A stretch of DNA of 57,139 bases from JBFLYO01 sp040756745 (lineage in GTDB: Bacteria; Bacteroidota; Ignavibacteria; UBA10030; UBA6906). Location of the stretch: contig JBFLYO010000026.1 in NCBI GenBank assembly GCA_040756745.1, positions 1 through 57,139 of the forward strand. Direction: 5' to 3'. The position numbers and the translations under genes were made by a program. Positions 50,073 to 57,139 of this stretch are shown one piece after another. The first letter of the stretch is position 1, and each line of letters starts with the position of its first letter. The notes under the pieces are model-generated. The model was given only the letters and a program-made list of their open reading frames with translations. It did no database searches and was not told the DNA's origin.

Positions 50073-50549
50073 ATGCAGCGCATCGGCTTCGGGTATGACG
50101 TCCACCGGCTCGTCGAAGGGCGCAAACTCATCATCGGCGGGGTGGAAATCCCTCATCCCACGGGACTCGAAGGGCACTCCGACGCGGACATCCTGCTCCA
50201 CGCGATTGCCGATGCGCTGCTCGGTGCCGCCGGCCTCGGAGACATCGGCAAGCACTTCCCCAACACTGATCCTCGCTACAAGGGAATCTCAAGCCTCATT
50301 CTGCTGCGCCACGTCGGTGATCTGCTGGTGCAGCACCGATGCACGATTGCCAACATCGATGCAACGGTCGCCCTCGATGCCCCCCGCATCGCGCCTCATG
50401 CGGATGCGATGAAGCGCAATATCGCAGATGCGCTCCTGATCACCCCCGAGCAGGTTTCGATCAAGGCCACAACCCACGAGGGCCTCGGATTTGTAGGTGC
50501 GGCGCAAGGCGCAGCTGCACATGCCGTTGCCCTGCTGACCACCCCCTGA
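50073..50549 (+). CDS. ispF: 2-C-methyl-D-erythritol 2,4-cyclodiphosphate synthase
   Basis: A trimeric zinc enzyme of the non-mevalonate isoprenoid pathway, 158 aa. Zinc and substrate motifs are present: GFGYDVHRL (Asp/His), GGVEIPHPTGLEGHSDADILLHAIADALLGAAGLGDIGKHFPNTDPRYKG, and KATTHEGLGFVGAAQGAAAHAVALL. The ATG at 50073 fits the family N-terminus. No other isoprenoid gene is in the window. Confidence 0.96.
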   Translation: MQRIGFGYDVHRLVEGRKLIIGGVEIPHPTGLEGHSDADILLHAIADALLGAAGLGDIGKHFPNTDPRYKGISSLILLRHVGDLLVQHRCTIANIDATVALDAPRIAPHADAMKRNIADALLITPEQVSIKATTHEGLGFVGAAQGAAAHAVALLTTP

Positions 50550-50568
50550 CATATCGCCGCGCCGAACC

Positions 50569-51183
50569 GTGGAATCCTTCATCGCATATCTGCAGACGCT
50601 CAGCCCCACGCTGATCCTCTTCACCGTGTTTGCCATTGCGTTCATCGAGAACATCTTTCCTCCCTCTCCGAGCGACGTTGTGATCGTGTTTGGCGGATCG
50701 CTCGTCGGCATCGGAAGGGTGGGGTTCGTGGAGACGCTCCTCTGGGCGACGGCGGGGAGCACGCTCGGTTTTCTCGCCATGTACAAGATCGGCGAATGGT
50801 TCGGGGAGAGGATCCTGGAGCGGGGGAAAGTGTCGTTCATCCCGAAGGAGGCAGTACAAAAGGTGGACGACTGGTTCAGGAAACACGGATACTGGATCAT
50901 CGTTGGGAATCGCTTCCTCGCCGGCACGAGAGCGGTGGTCTCGTTTTTCGCGGGGATGGCCGAGCTGAAGCTCCTCCCCACCACCGTCCTCTGCTTCGTC
51001 AGTGCGCTTGTCTGGAACTCGCTCCTAGTCACCGGCGGGTACTACCTGGGGAACAGCTGGCAGAGGATCGGATTCTACCTGAGTACCTATAGCCAGGCAG
51101 TGACTGCTCTCATCATCGTGGTGGCTCTCGTGCTGACTGCCAGGTATCTCTACAGAAAGTCCAACAACAAGAAAGCCCCGTGA
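50569..51183 (+). CDS. DedA-family membrane protein
   Basis: A 204-aa inner-membrane protein. The DedA (SNARE-associated) pattern is visible: FAIAFIENIFPPSPSDVVIVFGGSLVGIG at the N-terminus, and GYWIIVGNRFLAGTRAVVSFFAGMAELKLL with the conserved R-x-x-x-GTR type segment. DedA proteins are proposed lipid flippases (for example of undecaprenyl phosphate). It starts at GTG and overlaps the PAP2 gene by 4 nt. A phosphatase of the PAP2 type next to it would suit a lipid carrier recycling role. Confidence 0.9.
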   Translation: MESFIAYLQTLSPTLILFTVFAIAFIENIFPPSPSDVVIVFGGSLVGIGRVGFVETLLWATAGSTLGFLAMYKIGEWFGERILERGKVSFIPKEAVQKVDDWFRKHGYWIIVGNRFLAGTRAVVSFFAGMAELKLLPTTVLCFVSALVWNSLLVTGGYYLGNSWQRIGFYLSTYSQAVTALIIVVALVLTARYLYRKSNNKKAP

Positions 51184-51791
51184 TCGACGTCCTGTATTCT
51201 CTCGACGTTGTCCTCTTCCGCTTTGTCAATCAGACTCTTGCAAACCCCGTCGGCGATCTGCTCTGGCCGCTGATCACCGATTACGATCGGCTCTTACCGG
51301 TGAGGATCGTCCTGGTCGGGGTGTGGCTGTTCCTCATGGTGAAGGGGGGAGTCCGGGGAAGGACTGCGGCGATACTCCTGATTCCTGTAATATTCTGTGC
51401 GGACAAGCTGAGCAGCGCTGTGATCAAGGAACTTGTCGGCCGGCCGCGTCCCTGTCACGTCATCGACGGCGTTCCCGTCGTCCAGGGGATTCACATGCTC
51501 GTCAATTGCGGGTCCGGATTGTCGTTCCCGTCGTCTCATGCCGTCAACAACTTCGCGGTTGCCACAGTGTTCGCTTCCTATTACCGGCGGTGGGTCTGGT
51601 GGTTCTACGGCTGGGCGGCAATCGTTGCGCTCTCACGTCCCGCCGTCGGCGTCCACTATCCTTCCGATATCCTCGGCGGAGCAATCATCGGCTTCCTCGT
51701 GGGCCTCTGCGTCGTCTGGGTCTGGACCACCGTGCAACGCCGCTTCCTCCCGGCACTCTCCGTAGACGAGCCGGCGACCGATAAGACATGA
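51180..51791 (+). CDS. PAP2-family lipid phosphatase
   Basis: A 203-aa membrane phosphatase with about six helices. The three PAP2 motifs are intact: KELVGRPRP (C1), FPSSHAVNNFAVA (C2, with Ser-Ser-His for the usual Ser-Gly-His) and SRPAVGVHYPSDILGG (C3). Possible substrates are undecaprenyl diphosphate or phosphatidylglycerol phosphate. It starts at a GTG overlapping the dedA stop and overlaps lnt by 4 nt. Confidence 0.9.
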   Translation: MIDVLYSLDVVLFRFVNQTLANPVGDLLWPLITDYDRLLPVRIVLVGVWLFLMVKGGVRGRTAAILLIPVIFCADKLSSAVIKELVGRPRPCHVIDGVPVVQGIHMLVNCGSGLSFPSSHAVNNFAVATVFASYYRRWVWWFYGWAAIVALSRPAVGVHYPSDILGGAIIGFLVGLCVVWVWTTVQRRFLPALSVDEPATDKT

Positions 51792-53473
51792 TCCGTCGCA
51801 CGCCACACACCCCACAGGACCGGCGTCTGCGCCGACTGCAGTACGGCCTCGTGATCCTTTCCGGACTCATGCTCGGTTTTTCGTTCCCGCCGAGCCCATT
51901 CGGCATTCTCGCCTGCTTTGGTCTCGTCCCGCTCTTGATCGTGCTGGGGTCGGTGAAACGTTTCCGCACCGCGATGAAGTTCACCTACGTGGCCATGCTC
52001 GTGTTTCATGTTATCACGCTGAACTGGACCGGCGGCTACGTCCACGGGAACGATCCGTACATGATGATTGCGGGGGGGATGACCATGTTGTTGCATCCCC
52101 TGTTCTATATGCTTCCTCTCGGCGTGTATCACCTGCTGCGAACGCGATTCAGCGAAAAGGTCGGGTTGGTCGCCCTTCCATTCCTCTGGGTGGGATATGA
52201 ATTCTCTCATTCCCTCAGTGAATGGTCGTTCCCCTGGCTGACAATCGGCAACAGCCAGTCGTATGACCTGGCGAGGATCCAGTTCATCGACGCGACGGGA
52301 GTCTACGGCCTCTCATTCTGGATCGTTATCGTAAACGTGATTGCGTTTCTTCTGTACCAATCGCTTGCCGGACGGACAGAACGGCGCGTCCCGCGTACAA
52401 GCTATGCCTGGCTCGGAGTCCTGATCGTGGTCTTCGTGCTTCCTGAAGCACATGGCATGTACATGCTTTCCCGAGCGTCCTCCCCCGTGGATGATGCGGG
52501 GACGCTCACGGTCGGGATGATTCAGTCGAACGTCGATCCCTGGGACAAATGGAACACCAGCGGGCCTGCGGCGTCAGCACTCTATTTTCGGCTGACTGAT
52601 TCGCTTCTTGCGTCCCCATCGCATCCTCGCCCGCAGATCGTCCTCTGGCCCGAAACGGCGATGCCCGACTACCTCCTCCTTCCTTCGAACCGTCACTGGC
52701 TCGCGTCGGTCCGCTCGGAGGTTGATCGGATCAGGATTCCTGTGCTCACCGGACTTCCACAGGCGACGTTTTATGCCGATCCGGCCACGGCGCCACCGAG
52801 TGCAAAGACCGTGCGACGGACCGGGGAGCGGTATGACACGTTTAATTCGGTCGCGCTGATCGAACCCGGCGGGGAGGAGATACCGTGGTATGGAAAGATG
52901 AAAATGGTCCCCCTGGCGGAGAGAATCCCGTACGCCGACATGTTTGCGTTTCTCGATTTCATGCGATGGGGGGTCGGGATCGGCGGCTGGCAGATTGGCC
53001 CGGACACCACGATCTTCACGGATCATCGCTCGGGTGCGCGATTTGCGTCGATCATCTGCTACGAATCGGTCTACCCGGGGTTCGTGGCGTCCTTCGTACG
53101 AAAGGGGGCGCAATTTATGGCGTTGATCACCATCGACAGCTGGTGGGACAAGATGTCGGGCGCCTACCAGCACGCGCAGTTCGCGGTCTTCCGGGCAGTG
53201 GAGAACAGGCGGTGGATCGCACGGTGTGCAGTCGGCGGGATTTCGTGTTATATTGATCCGTATGGTCGGGCCCACGACAGGACGGAGCTCTTCACCCGGC
53301 AGGTGCTGAGCCGAACCATCGGCCTCAGCAACGAACAGACGTTTTATACAAGACACGGTGACTGGTTCGGCGAGGTGATACTCTTTGTCGCCGGCCTGTT
53401 CTGGGCGGCGGGGTTGGGGCAGAAGTTCTTCAGCAGGAAAAGGGAAGGCGCATGGCAGAGCAGCAATACATAG
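51788..53473 (+). CDS. lnt: Apolipoprotein N-acyltransferase
   Basis: Adds the third acyl chain to lipoproteins at the inner membrane, 561 aa. An N-terminal membrane region of about seven to eight helices (about 15-235) precedes a nitrilase-fold domain. The catalytic triad regions are seen: Glu in VLWPETAMPDYLL, Lys in YGKMKMVPLAERIPY, Cys in ICYESVYPGF. WWDKMSGAYQHAQFAVFRAVENRRWIARCA and a C-terminal helix follow. Relevant to the lipoprotein at 2295. It overlaps ltaA by 22 nt. Confidence 0.94.
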   Translation: MIRRTPHTPQDRRLRRLQYGLVILSGLMLGFSFPPSPFGILACFGLVPLLIVLGSVKRFRTAMKFTYVAMLVFHVITLNWTGGYVHGNDPYMMIAGGMTMLLHPLFYMLPLGVYHLLRTRFSEKVGLVALPFLWVGYEFSHSLSEWSFPWLTIGNSQSYDLARIQFIDATGVYGLSFWIVIVNVIAFLLYQSLAGRTERRVPRTSYAWLGVLIVVFVLPEAHGMYMLSRASSPVDDAGTLTVGMIQSNVDPWDKWNTSGPAASALYFRLTDSLLASPSHPRPQIVLWPETAMPDYLLLPSNRHWLASVRSEVDRIRIPVLTGLPQATFYADPATAPPSAKTVRRTGERYDTFNSVALIEPGGEEIPWYGKMKMVPLAERIPYADMFAFLDFMRWGVGIGGWQIGPDTTIFTDHRSGARFASIICYESVYPGFVASFVRKGAQFMALITIDSWWDKMSGAYQHAQFAVFRAVENRRWIARCAVGGISCYIDPYGRAHDRTELFTRQVLSRTIGLSNEQTFYTRHGDWFGEVILFVAGLFWAAGLGQKFFSRKREGAWQSSNT

Positions 53474-54501
53474 ACCTGAGAAGCGATACAGTCACCCGGC
53501 CTTCCCCCGCGATGAGGGAAGCGATGGCAGCGGCGGAGGTGGGCGACGACGTGTTCGGCGAAGATCCGACCGTTAACCGGCTGCAGGAACGGGTGGCGCG
53601 ACTGCTCGGGAAGGAGGCGGCTCTCTTCGTCCCGAGCGGAAGCATGGGCAACCAGATCTGCATCAAGGTGCACACGCAACCCGGTGACGAAATAATTTGT
53701 GAGAGGGGGGCGCATGTCTTCAACTACGAGACGGGGGGGATTGCGCTGCTCTCAGGCGCACAGGCGCACACCATCGAGGGGAAGAACGGTATCATCACGG
53801 TCGAGGCGATCAAACGGGCCGTGAGGCCGCAGGCATACTACATGCCCCGGACGAAACTGATCTGCCTGGAGAACACCCATAACCGCGCAGGCGGGACGAT
53901 CTTTCCCATCGAGGAGATCCGGGCGATCAGCGCGTTTGCGCGGTCCGAGAAGATCTCAGTGCATCTCGACGGCGCGCGAATGTGGAATGCCTGTGTGGTC
54001 ACAGGGATCTCTTCCGCTGAATATGCATCGCATGTTGATTCCGTGTCGGTATGTTTTTCCAAAGGGCTGGGCGCTCCGGTCGGCTCCGCCATCGCCGGCA
54101 GCGCCGCCTTCATAGCCGCTGCGAGGCATTACAGGAAAATCTTTGGGGGCGGGATGAGGCAGGCAGGCATCCTAGCTGCTGCCGGGCTCTATGCACTGGA
54201 GCACAACATCGAACGGCTCAAAGAGGATCACGAGAAGGCCGCGTACCTCGCCCTGGAACTTGCGAAGGTGCCGGGATTCGATATCGACCTTGCGACCGTG
54301 CAGACGAACATCATCATCATCGGCGCGGAAAAAACCGGCCGGAAGCCTGAGGAGATCCTTGCCGCCCTCCGAACGCGCGGCGTGCTCCTGACCCCCGGCA
54401 ACTACATGGGCCTCCGGGCGGTGACACATATGGATGTCACAATGGAGGAAGTGAAGAAGGCGGCGAAGGTCATTCGGGAAACGATGGAGGAGCTGAATTG
54501 A
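53452..54501 (+). CDS. ltaA: Low-specificity L-threonine aldolase
   Basis: A PLP enzyme cleaving threonine and allo-threonine to glycine and acetaldehyde, 349 aa. Landmarks: IDLRSDTVTRPSPAMREAMAAAEVGDDVFGEDPTVNRLQ at the N-terminus, ERGAHVFNYETGG, LENTHNRAGGT, HLDGARMWNA, and the PLP lysine in CFSKGLGAPVGS (about residue 200-211). KIFGGGMRQAGILAAAGLYAL follows. Its start lies inside the end of lnt. Confidence 0.94.
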   Translation: MAEQQYIDLRSDTVTRPSPAMREAMAAAEVGDDVFGEDPTVNRLQERVARLLGKEAALFVPSGSMGNQICIKVHTQPGDEIICERGAHVFNYETGGIALLSGAQAHTIEGKNGIITVEAIKRAVRPQAYYMPRTKLICLENTHNRAGGTIFPIEEIRAISAFARSEKISVHLDGARMWNACVVTGISSAEYASHVDSVSVCFSKGLGAPVGSAIAGSAAFIAAARHYRKIFGGGMRQAGILAAAGLYALEHNIERLKEDHEKAAYLALELAKVPGFDIDLATVQTNIIIIGAEKTGRKPEEILAALRTRGVLLTPGNYMGLRAVTHMDVTMEEVKKAAKVIRETMEELN

Positions 54502-54504
54502 GGC

Positions 54505-54661
54505 TTGCGAGATTGAGATTAAGAATGAGATTAAGGGTTGGAGCAGGCTAAGGGGTGAAGCAGGTCAAGGGGTGAAGTAGATGAAGGTCGAGGATTGAGC
54601 CGACACCTTATTCTTCACCTTAACCTAAATCTCAATCTCAATCTCGATCTCAATCTCTCAT
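54505..54661. repeat. Inverted repetitive element with 17-bp units, locus 2
   Basis: It fills the gap between ltaA and the thioesterase gene. The left arm GAGATTGAGATTAAGAATGA-type and the right arm ending AATCTCAATCTCAATCTC are inverted complements. Between them are reversed copies of the 17-bp unit of locus 1 (TAAGGGGTGAAGCAGGT at 54549, CAAGGGGTGAAGTAGAT at 54566). It is thus the same family as 26604-26882, in opposite orientation and with fewer units. Confidence 0.8.
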
Positions 54662-54667
54662 TTCCTT

Positions 54668-55126
54668 ATGCCCCTCGACCGATCACTTTTTCGCCACAGC
54701 ACCCCCCTCACAGTCCGCAACTACGAGATCGACTGGCAGGGGATCGTTCACAACGCCAACTACCTGCTCTACTTCGAAGTCGGCCGGATCGAGTACCTCA
54801 AGGAGATCGGAGTGAAGGTGGATATCGCGACGATCCAGGGGGATTCACGCGTCGTGGTCGCACGCAACGAGATCGACTACCGCTCTCCCGCTCGATTCGG
54901 TGAAGAGCTGGAAGTGATGACAAGGATTTCGTACATCCGGAACACGAGCTTCGCCTTCGAGGGGATTATCGAAGAGGTCGCGGGACGACGCAGGATTTCT
55001 GAAAACGTGTCGGTCCACGTCTGGCTTGATGGAGAGACCGGGGCCCCCCAACGCGTGGGGGAGGACTTCCGGCGGTTGGTTGCCGAATTTGAGGGAAATA
55101 ACGTCAGGTTGGAGGAATCGGGTTGA
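54668..55126 (+). CDS. Acyl-CoA thioesterase, 4HBT hotdog family
   Basis: A 152-aa hotdog-fold protein. The 4-hydroxybenzoyl-CoA thioesterase pattern is visible: YEIDWQGIVHNANYLLYFEVGRIEYLKEIG (about residues 20-48), where Asp in EIDWQG is the expected catalytic residue, and DYRSPARFGEELEVMTRISYIRNTSFAFEGII. The closest named types are YbgC and FcbC. The true acyl-CoA substrate is unknown. The repeat element lies directly upstream and no promoter was found. Confidence 0.85.
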   Translation: MPLDRSLFRHSTPLTVRNYEIDWQGIVHNANYLLYFEVGRIEYLKEIGVKVDIATIQGDSRVVVARNEIDYRSPARFGEELEVMTRISYIRNTSFAFEGIIEEVAGRRRISENVSVHVWLDGETGAPQRVGEDFRRLVAEFEGNNVRLEESG

Positions 55127-55178
55127 TTCATCCGGATATGCGAATGCGGGCTGTTTTGACAGATGTTCCATATTTTCC

Positions 55179-55209
55179 TTGCTTTTTTGAGTAAATCTTG
55201 CTATGCTAA
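55179..55209 (+). promoter_or_regulatory. Promoter of rimP-nusA
   Basis: TTGCTT (55179-55184), a 17-bp spacer and TATGCT (55202-55207). It shares CCTTGCTTTTTT with the greA promoter at 25991. Confidence 0.55.
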
Positions 55210-55222
55210 AACGTTGTAAGAG

Positions 55223-55245
55223 ATAGCCCAATTTGGGCTATTTTT
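55223..55245 (+). terminator. Terminator-like hairpin in the rimP-nusA leader
   Basis: ATAGCCCA (55223-55230), loop ATT, TGGGCTAT (55234-55241), then TTTTTG. It lies downstream of the promoter and 21 nt before the rimP ATG, so it should act on rimP-nusA transcripts themselves. Confidence 0.7.
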
Positions 55246-55266
55246 GTTTGCACAGTCCGTTCGGTT

Positions 55267-55719
55267 ATGGTCAGCCAGGAATTGCGCTCGGCGGTGGAAC
55301 GATGCGCGTCCAGTGCTTCCGCACACCTCATCGATCTGGTGGTCCGCGGCCACAAAGGGAAAACGGTCGTCGAAGTCTTCATCGATGCCGAGCAGGGCGT
55401 GACGAGCGATCTGTGTGCCGAAGTTAGCAGAGGCGTTGCTGAGGCCATCGACGCGGGTGGATGGATCCAGGGCTCCTATCGGCTGGACGTCTCGTCGCCC
55501 GGGATCGACCGCCCCCTCAGGTACCCATGGCAGTTCCGAAAACATGTGGGACGGACATTGAGCGTCAAGTTGCGCGAGACAATGGGAGACCGGAACAGGA
55601 CGGGGCGCCTTGTCTCAGTCAACGACGCCGGGATCGTGCTGGAGCCGGGATCGGGACAACCCGCTGAAACAATTTTCTTTGACGCACTCGCGGAAGCGGT
55701 CGTCAAATCACCCTGGTGA
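55267..55719 (+). CDS. rimP: Ribosome maturation factor RimP
   Basis: A 150-aa factor for 30S maturation. The RimP pattern is visible: LIDLVVRGHKGKTVVEVFIDAEQGVTSDLCAEVSRGVAEAID and SYRLDVSSPGIDRPLRYPWQFRKHVGRTLSVKLRE. The first gene of the usual rimP-nusA(-infB) operon; nusA begins 35 nt downstream. A leader hairpin with a T tract precedes it. Confidence 0.92.
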   Translation: MVSQELRSAVERCASSASAHLIDLVVRGHKGKTVVEVFIDAEQGVTSDLCAEVSRGVAEAIDAGGWIQGSYRLDVSSPGIDRPLRYPWQFRKHVGRTLSVKLRETMGDRNRTGRLVSVNDAGIVLEPGSGQPAETIFFDALAEAVVKSPW

Positions 55720-55754
55720 CGATGGCAGAGTAGTCCATTTAACGGGAGACGGGT

Positions 55755-57139
55755 ATGAATTCGGAGATCGTCGAATCATTTGCCCAAATGGTTCGTGAAA
55801 AAGGGATCGACAAGGACATCCTCACGGGGATCGTCGAGGACGTCTTTTCGATGATGGTGCGCAAGAAGTACGGCCAGGACGCCAAGTTCGATGTCGTGGT
55901 GAACATGGATAAGGGAGACATCGAAATCTTCCTCGAGCGCGAGGTGGTCGAGACCGTTGAGAATCCCGTGACGCAGATCGACGTGCAGACCGCGCGGGAG
56001 ATTTCGGGGGAAAGCCTTGATGTCGGTGAGGACTTCGTGGAGGTGATCCCGCTGGCCACGTTCGGCCGCCGGCTCGTGGTGAGTGCAAAACAGAACCTGA
56101 ACCAGCGCATCAAGGAAATCGAGCGCGAGAATATCTACAACGAATACAGCAACGCGATCGGCGACATCGTCGTGGGGGAAATCTATCAGATCCGCCGCAA
56201 CGAGATCCTGATCAACCACAACCGAAACGAGCTCCTGCTCCCGAAGAGCGAACAGATCTTCAAGGAGCGGTACAAGAAGGGGGACACCATCCGGGCCGTC
56301 GTGAAAGAGGTGCGGAAGAACGCCGGCAATCCCGTGGTGGTTGTCTCGCGCGCTGATCCCAAGTTTCTCTCCAAACTGTTTGAACTCGAGATCCCGGAAA
56401 TCTATGACGGGATCATTGAGATCAAGCAGATCGCCCGCGAGCCGGGGGAGCGTGCGAAGGTGGCGGTGGAGTCGCACGACGACCGGATCGACGCGGTCGG
56501 CGCATGCGTCGGCATGAAGGGGGTGCGCATCCATACGATCGTCCGCGAACTCAACAATGAGAATATCGACGTCATCAACTTCAGCGATGATCCGATGGTC
56601 TTCATCCAGCGGTCGCTCGCCCCTGCAAAACTCAAGAGCATCGAACTGAACAATGAGACGAAAACGGCCGACGTTCTCGTGGCCGCGGATCAGGTATCGC
56701 TTGCCATCGGGCGAAACGGTCAGAATATCCGGCTCGCCTCACGCCTGACGGGCTACGAGATTAATCTGATCAAGGAGGGGGGGGAGGACGAGTACGACAT
56801 CGAGCTCGTCGATTTCAAGGAAGATCTTGGCGAGGAGCTCTATCTCAAGCTCATCGACGCCGGACTGGAGACGGCGAAGGATGTCATCAATGCCAAACTT
56901 GATACGCTCCTTGCCATCGAAGGGCTGACGGAGGAGAAGATCCACGAGATCCGCGAGAAGATGCAGAAGGATCTGGAAGAGGCCGAGGTTGAGGATGAAG
57001 AAGAGGAAGAGGGCGATGGCGAAGAGGAGGAGGGCCAGGAAGAGGCCGTGGAAGAGGAGGAGGACGACAGGGAGATCGGCGGGGAGGGGAAGGCCGTCAT
57101 AGAGCAGGAAGGGCTCACCGAGGTACGGGGAGAGGGGGA
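55755..57139 (+). CDS. nusA: Transcription termination/antitermination factor NusA (partial at window end)
   Basis: 461 codons are visible and the frame is open at the window edge. The N-terminal RNA polymerase-binding domain (about 1-125: SEIVESFAQMVREKGIDKDILTGIVEDVF), the S1 domain (about 130-200: GDIVVGEIYQIRRNEILI), then KH1 (SRADPKFLSKLFELEIPEIYDGIIEI, ESHDDRIDAVGACVGMKGVRI) and KH2 (VSLAIGRNGQNIRLASRLTGYEINL) are intact. A short helix-hairpin-helix segment (LYLKLIDAGLETAKDVI, LAIEGLTEEKI) and a very acidic tail rich in Glu/Asp follow to the edge. The tail is typical of NusA in several phyla. Confidence 0.95.
   Translation, partial: MNSEIVESFAQMVREKGIDKDILTGIVEDVFSMMVRKKYGQDAKFDVVVNMDKGDIEIFLEREVVETVENPVTQIDVQTAREISGESLDVGEDFVEVIPLATFGRRLVVSAKQNLNQRIKEIERENIYNEYSNAIGDIVVGEIYQIRRNEILINHNRNELLLPKSEQIFKERYKKGDTIRAVVKEVRKNAGNPVVVVSRADPKFLSKLFELEIPEIYDGIIEIKQIAREPGERAKVAVESHDDRIDAVGACVGMKGVRIHTIVRELNNENIDVINFSDDPMVFIQRSLAPAKLKSIELNNETKTADVLVAADQVSLAIGRNGQNIRLASRLTGYEINLIKEGGEDEYDIELVDFKEDLGEELYLKLIDAGLETAKDVINAKLDTLLAIEGLTEEKIHEIREKMQKDLEEAEVEDEEEEEGDGEEEEGQEEAVEEEEDDREIGGEGKAVIEQEGLTEVRGEG

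Overview
The window is a GC-rich (roughly 60%) chromosomal stretch of housekeeping genes, almost all on the + strand and tightly packed, with many 4-nt ATGA/GTGA overlaps. Gene content and order point to the Bacteroidota/Chlorobiota (FCB) side of the tree, perhaps an Ignavibacteria-like lineage. The signs are the run thrS-infC-rpmI-rplT-pheS-pheT-coiled coil-zapA-rny, a PorV/FadL-like outer-membrane barrel, a small DUF4834-like protein, and a BtuB receptor paired with a BtuG-like surface beta-propeller lipoprotein. It is Gram-negative (TonB receptor, Lnt, lipoproteins). No phage, transposase, CRISPR or defence genes are visible. The lineage is an inference from gene content, not from a marker-gene tree.

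Layout. 1-3350: promoter, cobalamin riboswitch, then btuB and a btuG-like lipoprotein (B12 uptake). 3428-8806: gltX, folB, folK, a deoxynucleoside kinase, a small membrane protein, a GT9 glycosyltransferase and nadA. 8904-12979: asnS, an ABC-2 exporter pair and a small beta-barrel. 12987-21121: the membrane arm of complex I (nuoJKLM, an NhaD/CitM-type antiporter, then nuoN), split by a short minus-strand island with two small genes. 21187-26608: nnr, a VanZ-like gene, tgt, yajC, ribBA, greA. 26600-27734: repeats and a four-tRNA cluster (Gly, Cys, Leu, Val). 27749-37662: thrS, infC (ATT start), rpmI, rplT, pheS, pheT, a coiled-coil gene, zapA, a structured ncRNA (6S-like candidate), rny, coaE. 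37759-45821: outer-membrane barrel, nadB, purF, pgsA, ftsY, mutL. 45898-54501: acyl-CoA mutase large subunit, DUF362, EamA, then acyP-ispF-dedA-PAP2-lnt-ltaA. 54668-57139: a thioesterase, rimP and nusA, which runs off the end.

How the parts connect. B12 import (btuB/btuG, riboswitch-controlled) would supply the B12-dependent mutase at 45898. nadA and nadB, 31 kb apart, make quinolinate for NAD, and nnr repairs damaged NAD(P)H. folB/folK belong to folate synthesis and ribBA to riboflavin. The ribosome/translation block (thrS to pheT) sits behind a tRNA cluster and a terminator-like hairpin.

Main non-coding observations. At least ten intergenic regions carry the same promoter geometry: TTG, 20 nt, then TA(T/C)(A/C)TT-like, equivalent to -35 TTGnnn, a 17-bp spacer and a TATATT-like -10. 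Two transcription-factor genes, greA and rimP-nusA, each have this promoter followed by a terminator-like hairpin before the gene, which suggests attenuation in the leader. Two loci 28 kb apart share an unusual inverted element built of 17-bp units, and several other intergenic regions carry heptamer repeats in inverted array. All functional calls come from reading the sequence and family knowledge. No database search was run.
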